A stretch of 64,000 nucleotides of DNA, taken from positions 6,369,001 to 6,433,000 of the forward strand of contig NZ_CP159289.1 in the NCBI RefSeq assembly GCF_040448675.1, given 5' to 3'. Both the position numbers and the translations under genes were made by a program. The DNA is from Dyadobacter sp. 676 (GTDB lineage: Bacteria > Bacteroidota > Bacteroidia > Cytophagales > Spirosomataceae). The notes beneath the pieces were generated by a model. The model worked only from the letters and a program-made list of their open reading frames with translations, was not told the DNA's origin and did no database searches. The stretch's first letter is position 1. The number at the start of each line of letters is the position of its first letter. Of this stretch, positions 45,088-54,247 are shown piece after piece.

Positions 45088-46089
45088 CTAAAACACGGTT
45101 CCCGCGTAGCTTGAAAGCTTTTCCGGGAGGTCGGTTTCGCCGAGCATTTCTTTAAGGTCAATTTCGATATTTCGGATAATGGTGCTGATCGGCGTGTCGT
45201 TCAGCAGGCCTTCGAAGGGGTTTTCGCTGATATCGCCCACATATTCCATAAACATGAAGACCCAGGAAACGATCATATTGAAGGGGATCAGCAGGAACAT
45301 GAATTTTTCGCCCAGATCGACGAACTGCGGCAGCAGGCCGAACGGGAGCAATGTCATGAAAATAAAGATAAAGAGTGTGGAGGTGGTCGCGTACTGGCGC
45401 GGGAACGGCGTATTTTTGATCCGTTCGCTTTTCCCCTGCTCGTCGTACAGCTTCGAAACGAGGTCTTGCAGGGCTACATGCTGGTAGGCATCGAGCGCTC
45501 CCGCCCTGCGCAGGTCACGGATGTGTTGCGATTGCAGGTCGAGGATTTGTGTGGCCTGATTTTTCCTGTCTTTGATCAACGCAAGATCGGCTTCGGGAAG
45601 ATATCTGGCGATTTCGACGTCGCAGGGTGTCTGCGCCCGCCGGAGCGCCTTGCGCTGGCGTTCGCTCGCACGGTCCTTGTGTTCCCAGTTGGTACGCTGG
45701 GCCATCGAGTTTTTCAGAGCGTAGAGCCATGCAATGTGCCTGTGTATAACGATGCGGGTTTCCGCAGCGGCCGATATGGTGCCGGTATCGGGGGAGCAGG
45801 TCGTGAACGACCGCACCGCCGCGCAGAACGATCGGCTGTGGTTGGTAATGGCGCCCCAGACTTTCCGTGCTTCCCAGCTCCGGTCGTACGACTGGTTGTT
45901 TTTAAAACCTACGAAAAAGGCGGTGGCCGTACCCACAAGCGATACCGGAAGCCAGGGGATCGCGACCCACTTCCAGCCCAGGTACTCGTACACAAAAATG
46001 GCGGTGGAGCCTGTGAAAATCGAAAACAGTACCATCCGCCACGAATAGTAGTAGACGATAACCGGTGAGAGGTAACGGTTGATGTACAT
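45088..46089 (-). CDS. Bestrophin-family anion channel-like protein
   Basis: 333 residues with the bacterial bestrophin pattern: an N-terminal helix pair (SWRMVLFSIFTGSTAIFVYEYL and WLPVSLVGTATAFFVGFKNNQSYDRSWEARKVWGAITNHSR, the hallmark FRNNxxYDRWWE-type stretch), a soluble helical middle with KNSMAQRTNWEHKDRASERQR, and two C-terminal helices (about 240-290) with FEGLLNDTPISTIIRNIEIDL. Bacterial bestrophins form pentameric ion channels. It converges with the permease gene (8-base gap). ATG at 46089. Confidence 0.9.
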   Translation of the reverse strand: MYINRYLSPVIVYYYSWRMVLFSIFTGSTAIFVYEYLGWKWVAIPWLPVSLVGTATAFFVGFKNNQSYDRSWEARKVWGAITNHSRSFCAAVRSFTTCSPDTGTISAAAETRIVIHRHIAWLYALKNSMAQRTNWEHKDRASERQRKALRRAQTPCDVEIARYLPEADLALIKDRKNQATQILDLQSQHIRDLRRAGALDAYQHVALQDLVSKLYDEQGKSERIKNTPFPRQYATTSTLFIFIFMTLLPFGLLPQFVDLGEKFMFLLIPFNMIVSWVFMFMEYVGDISENPFEGLLNDTPISTIIRNIEIDLKEMLGETDLPEKLSSYAGTVF

Positions 46090-46158
46090 AGGGAGCTATG
46101 GAGTGAGTAGTTTTACAGCTCCTAAAATGCAAACAAATTGCATCCGAGGCAATGTGTT

Positions 46159-46587
46159 TCAGTTCTCCGCCACCTCTTTTAGTAAGTACAGGGCCATTTT
46201 CCAATAAAATTCGAGGTGTTTACGGACCGCGAAAGTCGGCAGGTTGTCGATCGTAAGCATTAATTTCGGCGGCTTGTCCGTGTTTTGTATTTCAAAAAGG
46301 AGGAACGAGTAGTTTTCCGGCACATCGGCAATCTCGGAAAGCGTGCTCCAATGGGTATATGCCAATGCCGTCCCGGGCTCGAAGCGGACAATTTCGCCCC
46401 TGTTTTCAAACGGCAGCCCGTGCAAATCGCCCCGCTCCGAAATCCTGCCGCCCAGCCGCCATTCGGTGAGGATTTCCACGGGCGAATCCAGCATCCATTT
46501 GCCGATGGATGTCGGGTCGGTAAGAGCGGTCCAGATATTGGCCGCAGGGGCGTTGATCGGGATTTCGAGGCGGATCAGTTCCTGCAT
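46159..46587 (-). CDS. SRPBCC-fold (AHSA1-like) protein
   Basis: 142 residues with the START/Bet v1-like pattern: first strand LIRLEIPINAPAANIWTALTDPTSIGKWML, then WRLGGRISERGDLHGLPFENRGEIVRFEPGTALAYTHWSTL, and a long C-terminal helix LEFYWKMALYLLKEVAE. Such proteins bind hydrophobic ligands; a specific ligand cannot be assigned. The ATG at 46587 overlaps the end of the AraC gene by 13 bases, so the two genes are translationally linked. The upstream extension MFSRSTPKTPQP of the open frame is unlikely. Confidence 0.85.
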   Translation of the reverse strand: MQELIRLEIPINAPAANIWTALTDPTSIGKWMLDSPVEILTEWRLGGRISERGDLHGLPFENRGEIVRFEPGTALAYTHWSTLSEIADVPENYSFLLFEIQNTDKPPKLMLTIDNLPTFAVRKHLEFYWKMALYLLKEVAEN

Positions 46588-47420
46588 GGGCTGTGGTGTT
46601 TTCGGAGTCGACCGGGAGAACAACCTGTGAACTTCTTGAATTCCTTAGAAAGGTGGTTTTGGTCATAATATGCATTCCGGAGCGCAATTTCCGGCAGATC
46701 CATTTCCGGCCGGTTCACGACATCGAAATACGTGTGGATGAACCGCTGCTGGCGGGCAAATTCTTTGGGCGATACGCCGGTGGCCCGCATGAAGCTGCGT
46801 TCCAGCCACTTGTAGCCTACGTTCAGCGAGGCTGCCAGCGGCTCTATTTGTATATGGCCTTTTCGCGCAACTATCTTTTGAACCGCATCGAGCAACAGAT
46901 GATTGGCCGTCTCGCGGTGGGTTCCGAGGCTTTTCAGAAACGATTCGAGCGTGCGCACCCGGGCCATTAAGTCCGTTTGTTTTTCCAGCCCGGAGAGCCA
47001 CGCATTAACCCGGCTGCCGAACACAGCCTGTAAATCCCAGGCCAGCCGGTTGCGCAGATCGCGGGCAGGCGTAACCGAAAACTGGTTGAAATACACGGGA
47101 TTAAACCGCACGACCAGCATTTTTTCCCCCGGGTTGTGAAGTTCAACCGCCACATTTTCAAGGTATTGCCCGCTCACCCACGCGTGCGTGACCGTCAATA
47201 TCCGCTCGCCCGAGCGGAAAGTGGCGGTGCCACACGGGTTTTGCAGAAATACGGCTGTCGGGATGGCGTCGTTAAATGCCAGTCCGCAACGCGGGAACGT
47301 GTCGGAGCGGGCTACGAAGCATTCGGGCAGCATATCACGCAGTTCAGGCGCGGGTACGACGTTCTCCGTGAGCCCCGGGGCAATGTTTCTGATAATATGT
47401 TCGAAAAGGCTGATCGGCAT
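46575..47420 (-). CDS. AraC-family transcriptional regulator
   Basis: 281 residues. The N-terminal part (about 1-130) is cupin-like (CGTATFRSGERILTVTHAWVSGQYLENVAVELHNPGEKMLVVRFNP), then helices, then two helix-turn-helices (IQIEPLAASLNVGYKWLERSFMRATGVSPKEFARQQRF and LPEIALRNAYYDQNHLSKEFKKFTGCSPGRLRK). The DUF6597-type N-terminus is common in Bacteroidetes AraC proteins. It precedes the SRPBCC gene in one transcription unit, which suggests that the SRPBCC protein binds the molecule related to the regulator's signal. Confidence 0.92.
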   Translation of the reverse strand: MPISLFEHIIRNIAPGLTENVVPAPELRDMLPECFVARSDTFPRCGLAFNDAIPTAVFLQNPCGTATFRSGERILTVTHAWVSGQYLENVAVELHNPGEKMLVVRFNPVYFNQFSVTPARDLRNRLAWDLQAVFGSRVNAWLSGLEKQTDLMARVRTLESFLKSLGTHRETANHLLLDAVQKIVARKGHIQIEPLAASLNVGYKWLERSFMRATGVSPKEFARQQRFIHTYFDVVNRPEMDLPEIALRNAYYDQNHLSKEFKKFTGCSPGRLRKHHSPCRN

Positions 47421-47530
47421 GGTACTGCAAAGTTAGGGATCGCAGGCTTGTCCGTCATCAGGCACGGGCGTCTAATTTTTACTAAGGAGATGACGGATCA
47501 TGAAGGAATTTTGCAGAAAAAGAAAGTGCT

Positions 47531-48079
47531 ATGATATTGCCTATTGTCAAATTCGGCAACCCGGTGCTAAGGCGCATCTGCGGTCCCGCCGATCCGGAAA
47601 GTCCGGAGCTGAAAGAGCTGATCTCCCATATGTGGGAAACTATGTACGACGTCGGCGGTTGCGGCCTGGCGGCGCCGCAGGTGAACGTGCCCATTCGCCT
47701 TTTCGTTGTCGACAGCATCCCTACCTATTTGCAAATGGATGAGACCGGGCGGAAAGCGTGTTTCGGCGATGATCAGGGCACGAAGGAAGTATTCATCAAT
47801 CCGCTTATAACCAGTCGCTCGGAACGGCAATGGCGCGATGAAGAGGGTTGCCTGAGCATTCCGGGCATTACGTTGCGCATTACCAGGCCCTGGTCGGTGA
47901 CGGTCCGCTACCTGGACGACCGGTTGTGTGAGCATATCCGCACATTTTCGGGAACCACCGCGCGTATGATCCAGCACGAATACGACCACATCGAAGGAAA
48001 GCTGCTACCCGATTATCTGGATGCGGGCAGGAGACTTTTGCTGAAAAACAAGCTGGATAAAATCATGAAAGGGCTTTAA
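47531..48079 (+). CDS. def: Peptide deformylase
   Basis: 182 residues. Removes the formyl group from nascent proteins, with a metal (Fe or Zn) held by Cys107 and the His pair of HEYDH. The three family motifs are intact: GGCGLAAPQ (42-50), EEGCLSIPG (104-112) and MIQHEYDHIEG with HEYDH at 149-153. Length and motif order match type 1 deformylases. ATG at 47531. It stands between unrelated genes, so whether it is the housekeeping copy or an accessory one cannot be decided from the window. Confidence 0.95.
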   Translation: MILPIVKFGNPVLRRICGPADPESPELKELISHMWETMYDVGGCGLAAPQVNVPIRLFVVDSIPTYLQMDETGRKACFGDDQGTKEVFINPLITSRSERQWRDEEGCLSIPGITLRITRPWSVTVRYLDDRLCEHIRTFSGTTARMIQHEYDHIEGKLLPDYLDAGRRLLLKNKLDKIMKGL

Positions 48080-48106
48080 CAAACGCTGACTTGCCCGATC
48101 CCAATT

Positions 48107-48961
48107 TCAGGGATTAACCGGTTTTAACGTGTACCCTTGCTTTTTCAATAGCTGGACAAGGCCAGTCCGAAACCGCAAATGTTCCAGTCCGACCGCGATA
48201 AAACAGCTCCCGTTCTTTATTTGTGTTTCGATTTTCGGTAGCCAGTCCGCGTTCCTTTTCACGGTTGCGAACGCGATATTTTCATCAGGTTCCTGATGAA
48301 GATTTAACGGATATCTCAACTTTTTGAAATACATTTCGTGGTTTCTGGATTCTTGCGGAATTATTTCCTTTAACGTCGATTTGGAGGTAATAACAACCGC
48401 CAGCATCTTTGCGACATTCCGGTAACCCATCCGGTTTTTTATCTCTTCAATATCCTCCACGACATCCAGTTGAAAAATGGGTTTGTTTAAATTATATAGT
48501 TTGAAACGCAAAAGATGATCGAATACATCGTATTGAGCATTCGCATTACTTTCGTTCATCGTAATCGCCACTTGCAACATGGCTAACAAATCGGCGTCGT
48601 CGTTATGCGGGCGGATGCTGCCGTGAGGCGAGGCGGTAAAAAAACTGTCGACAACCGCGTATTCTTCCGGTGTGAAAATCGAATCCAGGGGTGGCTGACC
48701 GACCTCCGGCCGAACCGGTACGGTGCCGATTGGAGAGCCGCCATTTTCGAACAATGCAAAATCGCAGCGCTCCGCGATGCGCATTATCTGAGGAAAACTG
48801 TCCAGCAACGAGATCGGCGCAACATGTATGGTGCCAAACAGATAAGAGGGCTTTTTGATACCGTTCCCGCTGATTTCCCACAATACCGGATAGTTTTCCT
48901 GCGCCGGAAGCGGCGCCGTTTGCAGTAACAAAAGGGCGGCAAGCAGGAATCTCTTCGTCAT
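48107..48961 (-). CDS. TraB/GumN-family protein
   Basis: 284 residues with a signal peptide (MTKRFLLAALLLLQTAPLPAQ), so exported. The TraB/GumN (Tiki-like) signature is visible: VLWEISGNGIKKPSYLFGTIHV near 26-47, MRIAERCDFALFENGG, and the C-terminal NGSCFIAVGLEHLRFRTGLVQLLKKQGYTLKPV. Relatives are putative metalloproteases using the His of GTIH and a Glu/His pair; those residues are present here (GTIH, GLEH). Convergent with the deformylase gene (27-base gap) and divergent from GtrA. Confidence 0.88.
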   Translation of the reverse strand: MTKRFLLAALLLLQTAPLPAQENYPVLWEISGNGIKKPSYLFGTIHVAPISLLDSFPQIMRIAERCDFALFENGGSPIGTVPVRPEVGQPPLDSIFTPEEYAVVDSFFTASPHGSIRPHNDDADLLAMLQVAITMNESNANAQYDVFDHLLRFKLYNLNKPIFQLDVVEDIEEIKNRMGYRNVAKMLAVVITSKSTLKEIIPQESRNHEMYFKKLRYPLNLHQEPDENIAFATVKRNADWLPKIETQIKNGSCFIAVGLEHLRFRTGLVQLLKKQGYTLKPVNP

Positions 48962-49019
48962 GTGGCGTAGCTGATTAGTGGATTTGACGCATTATATTAA
49001 GCGGTTCGAAACCAGGATT

Positions 49020-49532
49020 ATGCCCGACCAACTCTTCAACCGCCGTGACCTCATTGCGTATTTTATCGTCGCCGCAACGGGCGCGCTATCCAATTTGCTC
49101 GTTGCCACGTTATTACAGGAATGGTTTACTATTTCCTATAAGACGGCATTGTTTACAGGTTACTGGTTTTCTTTCGTCGTCGGTTATTTTTTGACAAGAT
49201 TATTTGCATTCAATGCCCGAAATACCACACAAACCAGACGGCAGATCGTCAAGTTTACATTGGTTTCTGTTCTTTCTTGCCTGATTACGGTTTACGGCTC
49301 CGCTATTTTATATGATATTTCGAAATCCTGGCCGGGTACATTTGTTTTTGTAATTCCTTTCTCGGTGAAGGAAGTTAATTTGAATAAATTGTTTTCTCAG
49401 ATCGCCGCAATGGGCGTAAGCTTTTTTAAGCAATGCGCCGCCCGCATCACTTTTGGCAGGGTAGGGTGGCGCGGCAAGGGAAATCTTTTTGCACGGATCG
49501 CGGTCTTCCGACTATATTTACCCATCGAATAA
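49020..49532 (+). CDS. GtrA-family membrane protein with an irregular C-terminus
   Basis: Four membrane helices in the GtrA/DPMS arrangement: LIAYFIVAATGALSNLLVATLL, ISYKTALFTGYWFSFVVGYFLTRLFAF, IVKFTLVSVLSCLITVYGSAIL and KLFSQIAAMGVSFF. Family members flip or supply polyprenyl-linked sugars for cell-surface glycans. After the fourth helix the sequence becomes basic (KQCAARITFGRVGWRGKGNLFAR), unlike relatives. Removing one base after the T6 at 49422-49427 gives VSFFSNAPP and a stop at 49462-49464, so a frame error is possible. Start ATG 49020 is used; an in-frame GTG at 48978 would add 14 residues. Confidence 0.75.
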   Translation: MPDQLFNRRDLIAYFIVAATGALSNLLVATLLQEWFTISYKTALFTGYWFSFVVGYFLTRLFAFNARNTTQTRRQIVKFTLVSVLSCLITVYGSAILYDISKSWPGTFVFVIPFSVKEVNLNKLFSQIAAMGVSFFKQCAARITFGRVGWRGKGNLFARIAVFRLYLPIE

Positions 49533-49618
49533 AACCTTAACCAACCCGGCGCCGTCCACGGCTGTCGCGGCGGCGCGGAAAATGCCGGTTTCCGCCTGCA
49601 GTCCAAACGAACCCCTGA

Positions 49619-50678
49619 ATGGAAAAAGACAACGAATTGTTCGGCGTAAAAGAAATCGCCAGGCGCGCCAATGTCTCCACCGCTACTGTCGACCGCGTGC
49701 TGCATAACCGGACCGGTGTTTCCGAGAAGACCAAAGCGAAGATAAACGCGATCATCAAGGAGATGGATTACCAGCCGAACATCCTCGCGAGCCGGCTGGC
49801 TTCCAGAAAAAATCATCAACCTCGCCGCATTGATCCCCGACGTGTCGGAAGAAACGGACTTCTGGTCGGCGCCGCTGAACGGGATCCGGCGTGCGGAGGC
49901 CGAAATGAAGCAATATGGCGTGCAGGTGCAGGTTTTCCTTTTCGATCTGAACGACAAGGATTCGTTTGCGGAACAGATCCGGCATGTTTTCGAAGGAGAT
50001 TTTCATGGTATATTGATTTCTCCCTCATTTATCGAAGAAACCAAGGCGTTCGCGGCGGAGTGTGGCCGCCGCAAAATTCCGTATGTTTTCATCGACTCGG
50101 ATATTCCCGGTTTGCATAGCCTCGCTTACATAGGCCCGCACCTGCGGAAGAGCGGGTATGTAGGTGCGAAGCTGCTGACTTACCGGCTGGAACCCGAAAA
50201 GAAAGTGCTGATCATCAATATTTCGAAGGAAATCGACAATTTCAATTACCTCGAAATAGAGGACGGTTTCAGGGCCTATTTTAACGACAATGCCCAACCG
50301 AACGAAATCGTGAGGATCGATATCCGCGAAACCGATTATCAATCGGTGGCACGGCACCTGACCTACGTTTTTCATTTAAACAAGGACATCGGCGCCGCGT
50401 TTGTGACCAACTCCCGTGTGCATACCGTTGCTTCGTTCCTCAAAAACAGCCACCGCACGCATGTTTCCCTGATCGGCTACGATTTCGTGAAGGAGAATGT
50501 GGATTACCTCGAAAACAATGTGATCGATTTCCTGATCTGCCACCGCCCCGACGACCAGGGGTACCGCGGCATGATGGCGCTTTACCAGACACTCGTCGTG
50601 AATGCGCCCGTCACGAGGCAGAACTACATGCCGATAGACATTGTGACGAAGGAGAACTATGAGTTTTACCAAAACTGA
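49619..50678 (+). CDS. LacI-family transcriptional regulator (frame broken in a run of A)
   Basis: Joined product of about 352 residues. The helix-turn-helix is FGVKEIARRANVSTATVDRVLHNRTGVSEKTKAKI with hinge helix NILASRLASRKI, followed by a periplasmic-binding-protein-like sugar sensor (LAALIPDVSEETDFWSAPLNGIRRAEAEMKQYG to VTKENYEFYQN). TVDRVL in place of the usual TVSRVL marks a subgroup common in Bacteroidetes. The break is at A6, 49807-49812; with five A the reading SRKIINLAALIPD is regular. It is the first gene of the sugar locus, and palindromes centred on CACGTG before the transporter and susC genes are its likely operators. Confidence 0.87.
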
Positions 50679-50806
50679 CGGCCCCGCACATATATATGGT
50701 ATATGATGGCAGGTGGCGTAAAATAGACTGCCGTTAAAAATTTTCACAAAATTTTATGGATATAATTTGCTGAAAAGTGGAATTCAAAAATTCTTTTCTA
50801 CCTTTA

Positions 50807-50820
50807 CGGGCACGTGCCCG
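50807..50820. promoter_or_regulatory. Palindromic operator before the Nramp-like transporter
   Basis: CGGGCACGTGCCCG, a perfect 14-bp palindrome with a central CpG, as LacI-family operators have. It lies 48 bases before the preferred start at 50868 and overlaps the alternative GTG codon at 50814. Confidence 0.6.
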
Positions 50821-50867
50821 CAATTGCCGGTCAACCTCAGTACACTCAAAGCCAAACCCTTTTTACC

Positions 50868-52100
50868 TTGGAAAAATCAGAGAATAATTTGCTCAACTGG
50901 ATTAAATCGCTAGGCCCGGGTATGATTACTGCGGCCCTCGTTTTTGGTCCCAGCAAAATGACAATCACTTCAAAAATGGGGGCCATATACGGCTATTCCT
51001 TGCTTTGGCTTGTGGTGGTTGCCATTTTCTTCATGGCTGTATTCACGGGTATGGCTACACGCATCGGCGTTGCCACCGAGCAGTCGTTGCTATCGACCGT
51101 CCGCTTGAAATGGGGCAAACCCGCCGCCGTAGCAATGGGCATCGGCGTATTCCTGGTGGCATCGTCGTTTCAGGCCGGTAACTCCGTCGGGGTCGGGATC
51201 GCGGCGGGCGAGCTTTTTCATACGTCGCCGGTGCCTTGGATATTGTTTTTCAATGCGCTCGCTATCTGCCTGCTTTTTTTCAGAAGCTTTTATTCGGTTC
51301 TTGAAAAGACGATGATCTTTCTGATCGTTCTGATGCTGCTTTCCTTTATTACGACACTGTTTTGGGCAAAACCCGACGGTGCGGAGATGGGCAGGGGGCT
51401 TGTATCGCCGCAAGTGCCCGACGGATCGCTGGGCCTTATCATTGCATTCACTGCTTCCTGTTTCTCCATCGTGGGCGCATTATACCAGTCGTATCTGGTC
51501 CAGGAGCGTATCCGGATCAACCCGGGGGTCCGGAAAGGGCGGAACGACAGCAATACGGGCATCCTCCTGCTGGGCGTCATGTGTATGATCGTCATCGTGT
51601 GCGCGGCGGCGATCCTGAAACCGAAAGGAATACAGGTAAACTCGGCCTCGGATATGGCCCGGGCGCTCGAACCGCTGTTTGGAAGCAATGCGTCGGCCGT
51701 TTTCCTGGTAGGGCTTTTCGGGGCTGCGTTTTCGTCGGTGATAGGAAATGCGTCTGTGGGCGGCACGCTGCTTGGCGACGCGCTGGGAATGGGTAGTAAC
51801 TTTTCCTCAAGACAGGTACGCTATCTGGTGGCGACGGTGATGGTCATCGGAGCGTTTGTAGCGATCCGCTTCGGAAAACTGCCGCTTGAACTCATCGTTT
51901 TTGCCCAGAGCGTCACAATTTTCGTAGTGCCCTTTATCGGTACGGTAATGTACCTGGTGGCCAATGACAAGTCGATTATGGGCGAAAGAGCCAACAAGCC
52001 TTTTGTGAAAATTTCGGCGGGGCTGGGGCTGCTCGTCATTTTCGCCCTCGCCCTGGTCAATGTCAAAGAATTATTTTTTAACAATCCCCTTTTTAAATAG
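50868..52100 (+). CDS. Nramp-fold transporter lacking the canonical metal-binding residues
   Basis: About 410 residues with eleven hydrophobic helices. The first matches Nramp TM1 in register: LGPGMITAALVFGPSKMTITSKMGA, but the metal-binding DPGN of true Nramps is GPSK here. In TM6, the MPHN-type motif is replaced by GALYQSYLVQE. Without these Asp, Asn and Met ligands, Mn/Fe transport as in MntH is unlikely; its gene neighbours suggest a sugar, sugar-acid or related organic substrate. The start is uncertain: GTG 50814 is inside the operator, so TTG 50868 (MEKSENNLLNW) is preferred. The next gene begins two bases after the stop, so they are co-transcribed. Confidence 0.8.
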   Translation: MEKSENNLLNWIKSLGPGMITAALVFGPSKMTITSKMGAIYGYSLLWLVVVAIFFMAVFTGMATRIGVATEQSLLSTVRLKWGKPAAVAMGIGVFLVASSFQAGNSVGVGIAAGELFHTSPVPWILFFNALAICLLFFRSFYSVLEKTMIFLIVLMLLSFITTLFWAKPDGAEMGRGLVSPQVPDGSLGLIIAFTASCFSIVGALYQSYLVQERIRINPGVRKGRNDSNTGILLLGVMCMIVIVCAAAILKPKGIQVNSASDMARALEPLFGSNASAVFLVGLFGAAFSSVIGNASVGGTLLGDALGMGSNFSSRQVRYLVATVMVIGAFVAIRFGKLPLELIVFAQSVTIFVVPFIGTVMYLVANDKSIMGERANKPFVKISAGLGLLVIFALALVNVKELFFNNPLFK

Positions 52101-52102
52101 CA

Positions 52103-53120
52103 ATGAACGGTATCGAATCTTTTGAGGAACAATGGCTTAGCCCGTCGGAGGCGCTGATTGGGGACATGAAAAGCATCGAGGGCGACATTATGATTCTCGG
52201 TGCCGGAGGGAAAATCGGCCCGAGTATTGCCAAACTCGCCATGCGGGCGGTCGGGCTGGCCGGGCTCAACAAGCGGGTGATCGCCGTGTCGCGTTTCACC
52301 GAAGAAGGGCTTGCGGAGGAGTTGAATGCGGAAGGTATCGAAACGATCGTCGCCAACATCCTCGACGACATACAGCTGCAAAACCTGCCCGAGGTCGAAA
52401 ACGTGCTGTACCTGGCAGGGCAAAAATTCGGCACTTCCGGCAATGAGCCGTACACCTGGGCAATGAACACTTACCTGCCCGGACGGGTAGCGGAAAAATT
52501 CCGGAAATCGCGCATCGTGGTGTATTCTACCGGCAATGTGTACCCTTTTACGCCGGTAGGGTCGGGGGGGCGCCACAGAGGAAATGTGCGCCGATCCGGT
52601 GGGAGAATACGGGCAGTCGTGTCTGGGCCGGGAGCGTATGTTCCAGTATTTTTCATCGGTTCACGGCACGCCGATCCTCCTGTACAGGCTGAATTATGCG
52701 ATCGACTTCAAATACGGTGTGCTGCTGGAAGTGGCGAAATCGGTGCTGGCCGGCAAGCCGCTGGATGTAACGATGGGGCATGTGAACGTGATCTGGCAGG
52801 GCGACGCCAACGAAATGGCGATCCGCTCGCTACTGCACTGCGCATCCCCTTCGAAGATACTGAACATAACGGGCCCGGAAACGGTTTCGCTGCGCTGGCT
52901 GGCCGGGGAGTTCGGGCGTATATTCAATACCGAACCGCAGTTCGTGGGAGAGGAACAGCCAACAGCGCTGCTCAGTAATGCGGCCGAATCGTTCCGCCTG
53001 TTTGGTTATCCGCGCACGACCCTGAAACAAATGATCGATATCACCGCACGATGGCTGTTGCAAGGCGGAAAGACGATCAACAAGCCCACGCATTTCCAGG
53101 AGCGAAAGGGGCAGTTTTAA
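52103..53120 (+). CDS. NAD-dependent epimerase/dehydratase-family (extended SDR) protein, atypical active site; frame broken at G7
   Basis: Joined product of about 338 residues. Rossmann motif ILGAGGKIGPSIAK near 32-45; NVLYLAG, VVYSTGNVYPF with the conserved Ser; then EYGQSCLGRE where the YxxxK active site of the family should be: Tyr is present (52608) but Lys is Cys (52620-52622). The C-terminal part (IFNTEPQFVG, TTLKQMIDITARWL) resembles substrate domains of sugar epimerases. The frame breaks at G7 (52564-52570), which should be six: GSGGATEEMCADPVGEYGQ. It begins two bases after the transporter and precedes the DHDPS-family gene by 66 bases, so it likely acts on the same imported compound. 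Confidence 0.82.
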
Positions 53121-53186
53121 TGGAGGACGAGAAAGAAGGAGGGGGCGGTTGGTTATTGTTTTTAATGTATTGGGAATAGATTTGTT

Positions 53187-54247
53187 ATGTTAAAAGAAGA
53201 TGTTAAAAAGCTGTTGTTCGCCGGGACGGTCATTCCGGCGCATCCGCTGGCGCTTACGCGCGAGTTGCAGCTCGACGAGCGGAAACAGCGCGGATTGACG
53301 CGCTATTACATGGCCAGCGGGGCGGGAGGGGTCGCAATTGGCGTGCATACCACACAGTTTGAGATCCGCGATCCGGAGGTGAACCTGTTTGAGAAAGTGC
53401 TGGCTGTCGCTTCCGATGAAATAGGCCGTGCCGCCCTGAAAAGGCCGTTTATCAAAGTAGCGGGTATCTGCGGCTTGACGGAACAGGCATTGCGGGAAGC
53501 TGAAATCGCCGTGAAGTACGGTTACGACCTTGGTCTGGTGAGCATGGCGGCATTCAAAACGCAGCCGGAATCGGAGATCATCACCCATGTAAAAAAAATA
53601 GCTGAGGCGATTCCGGTGTTCGGGTTTTACTTGCAGGCCGCCATCGGCGGGCGCGTTTACAGCTACGATTTCTGGCAGCAATTCGTGGAGATCCCGAATG
53701 TGTACGCCATCAAAGTGGCGGCATTTAACCGCTACCAAACCCTCGACGTCGTGCGGGCCGTAGCGCATTCCAGCCGATCCGGGGAAATTGCCCTCTATAC
53801 AGGCAATGACGACAACATCATTGCAGACCTTCTGACCCCCCTACCGTTTTGAAATAGGGGGGAAAGACAGTCGAGAAACGCTTTGTGGGCGGTTTGCTGG
53901 GACATTGGGCCGTGTGGACGGAAAAGGCCGTGGAACTGCTCGTGGCCGTAAAACACACGCTGGCAACCGGTTATGCGGATGCGGACGCGATGTTGAGTAC
54001 CAATATCGCCGTTACGGACATGAATGCGGCCATTTTTGATCCGGCGAATGCTTTCCATGGTTGTATTACCGGAGTGCACGAGGTGCTTCGCCGGCAGGGG
54101 CTGATGGAGGGAATCTGGACGCTGAACCCGAAGGAGACACTATCGCCCGGTCAATACGAGGAGATTACGCGTGTAATCGAATCATACCCGCACCTGGTCG
54201 ACGACGCATTTGTGGCCCGTTTCCTTGAAAATGAAATGTCCCGATGA
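53187..54247 (+). CDS. DHDPS/NAL-family aldolase-lyase (frame broken twice within 30 bases)
   Basis: Joined product of about 352 residues with the (beta/alpha)8 Schiff-base aldolase pattern: FAGTVIPAHPLALT, the GGVAIGVHTTQF strand in place of the usual GTTGE region, and YAIKVAAFNRYQT supplying the probable catalytic Lys. The family contains dihydrodipicolinate synthase and 2-keto-3-deoxy sugar-acid aldolases; a sugar-acid role fits the neighbours. Two breaks occur: C6 at 53836-53841 should be five and G6 at 53857-53862 should be five, after which LLTPYRFEIGGKTVEKRFVGG reads through. The stop overlaps the ATG of the dehydrogenase gene (ATGA). Confidence 0.82.
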
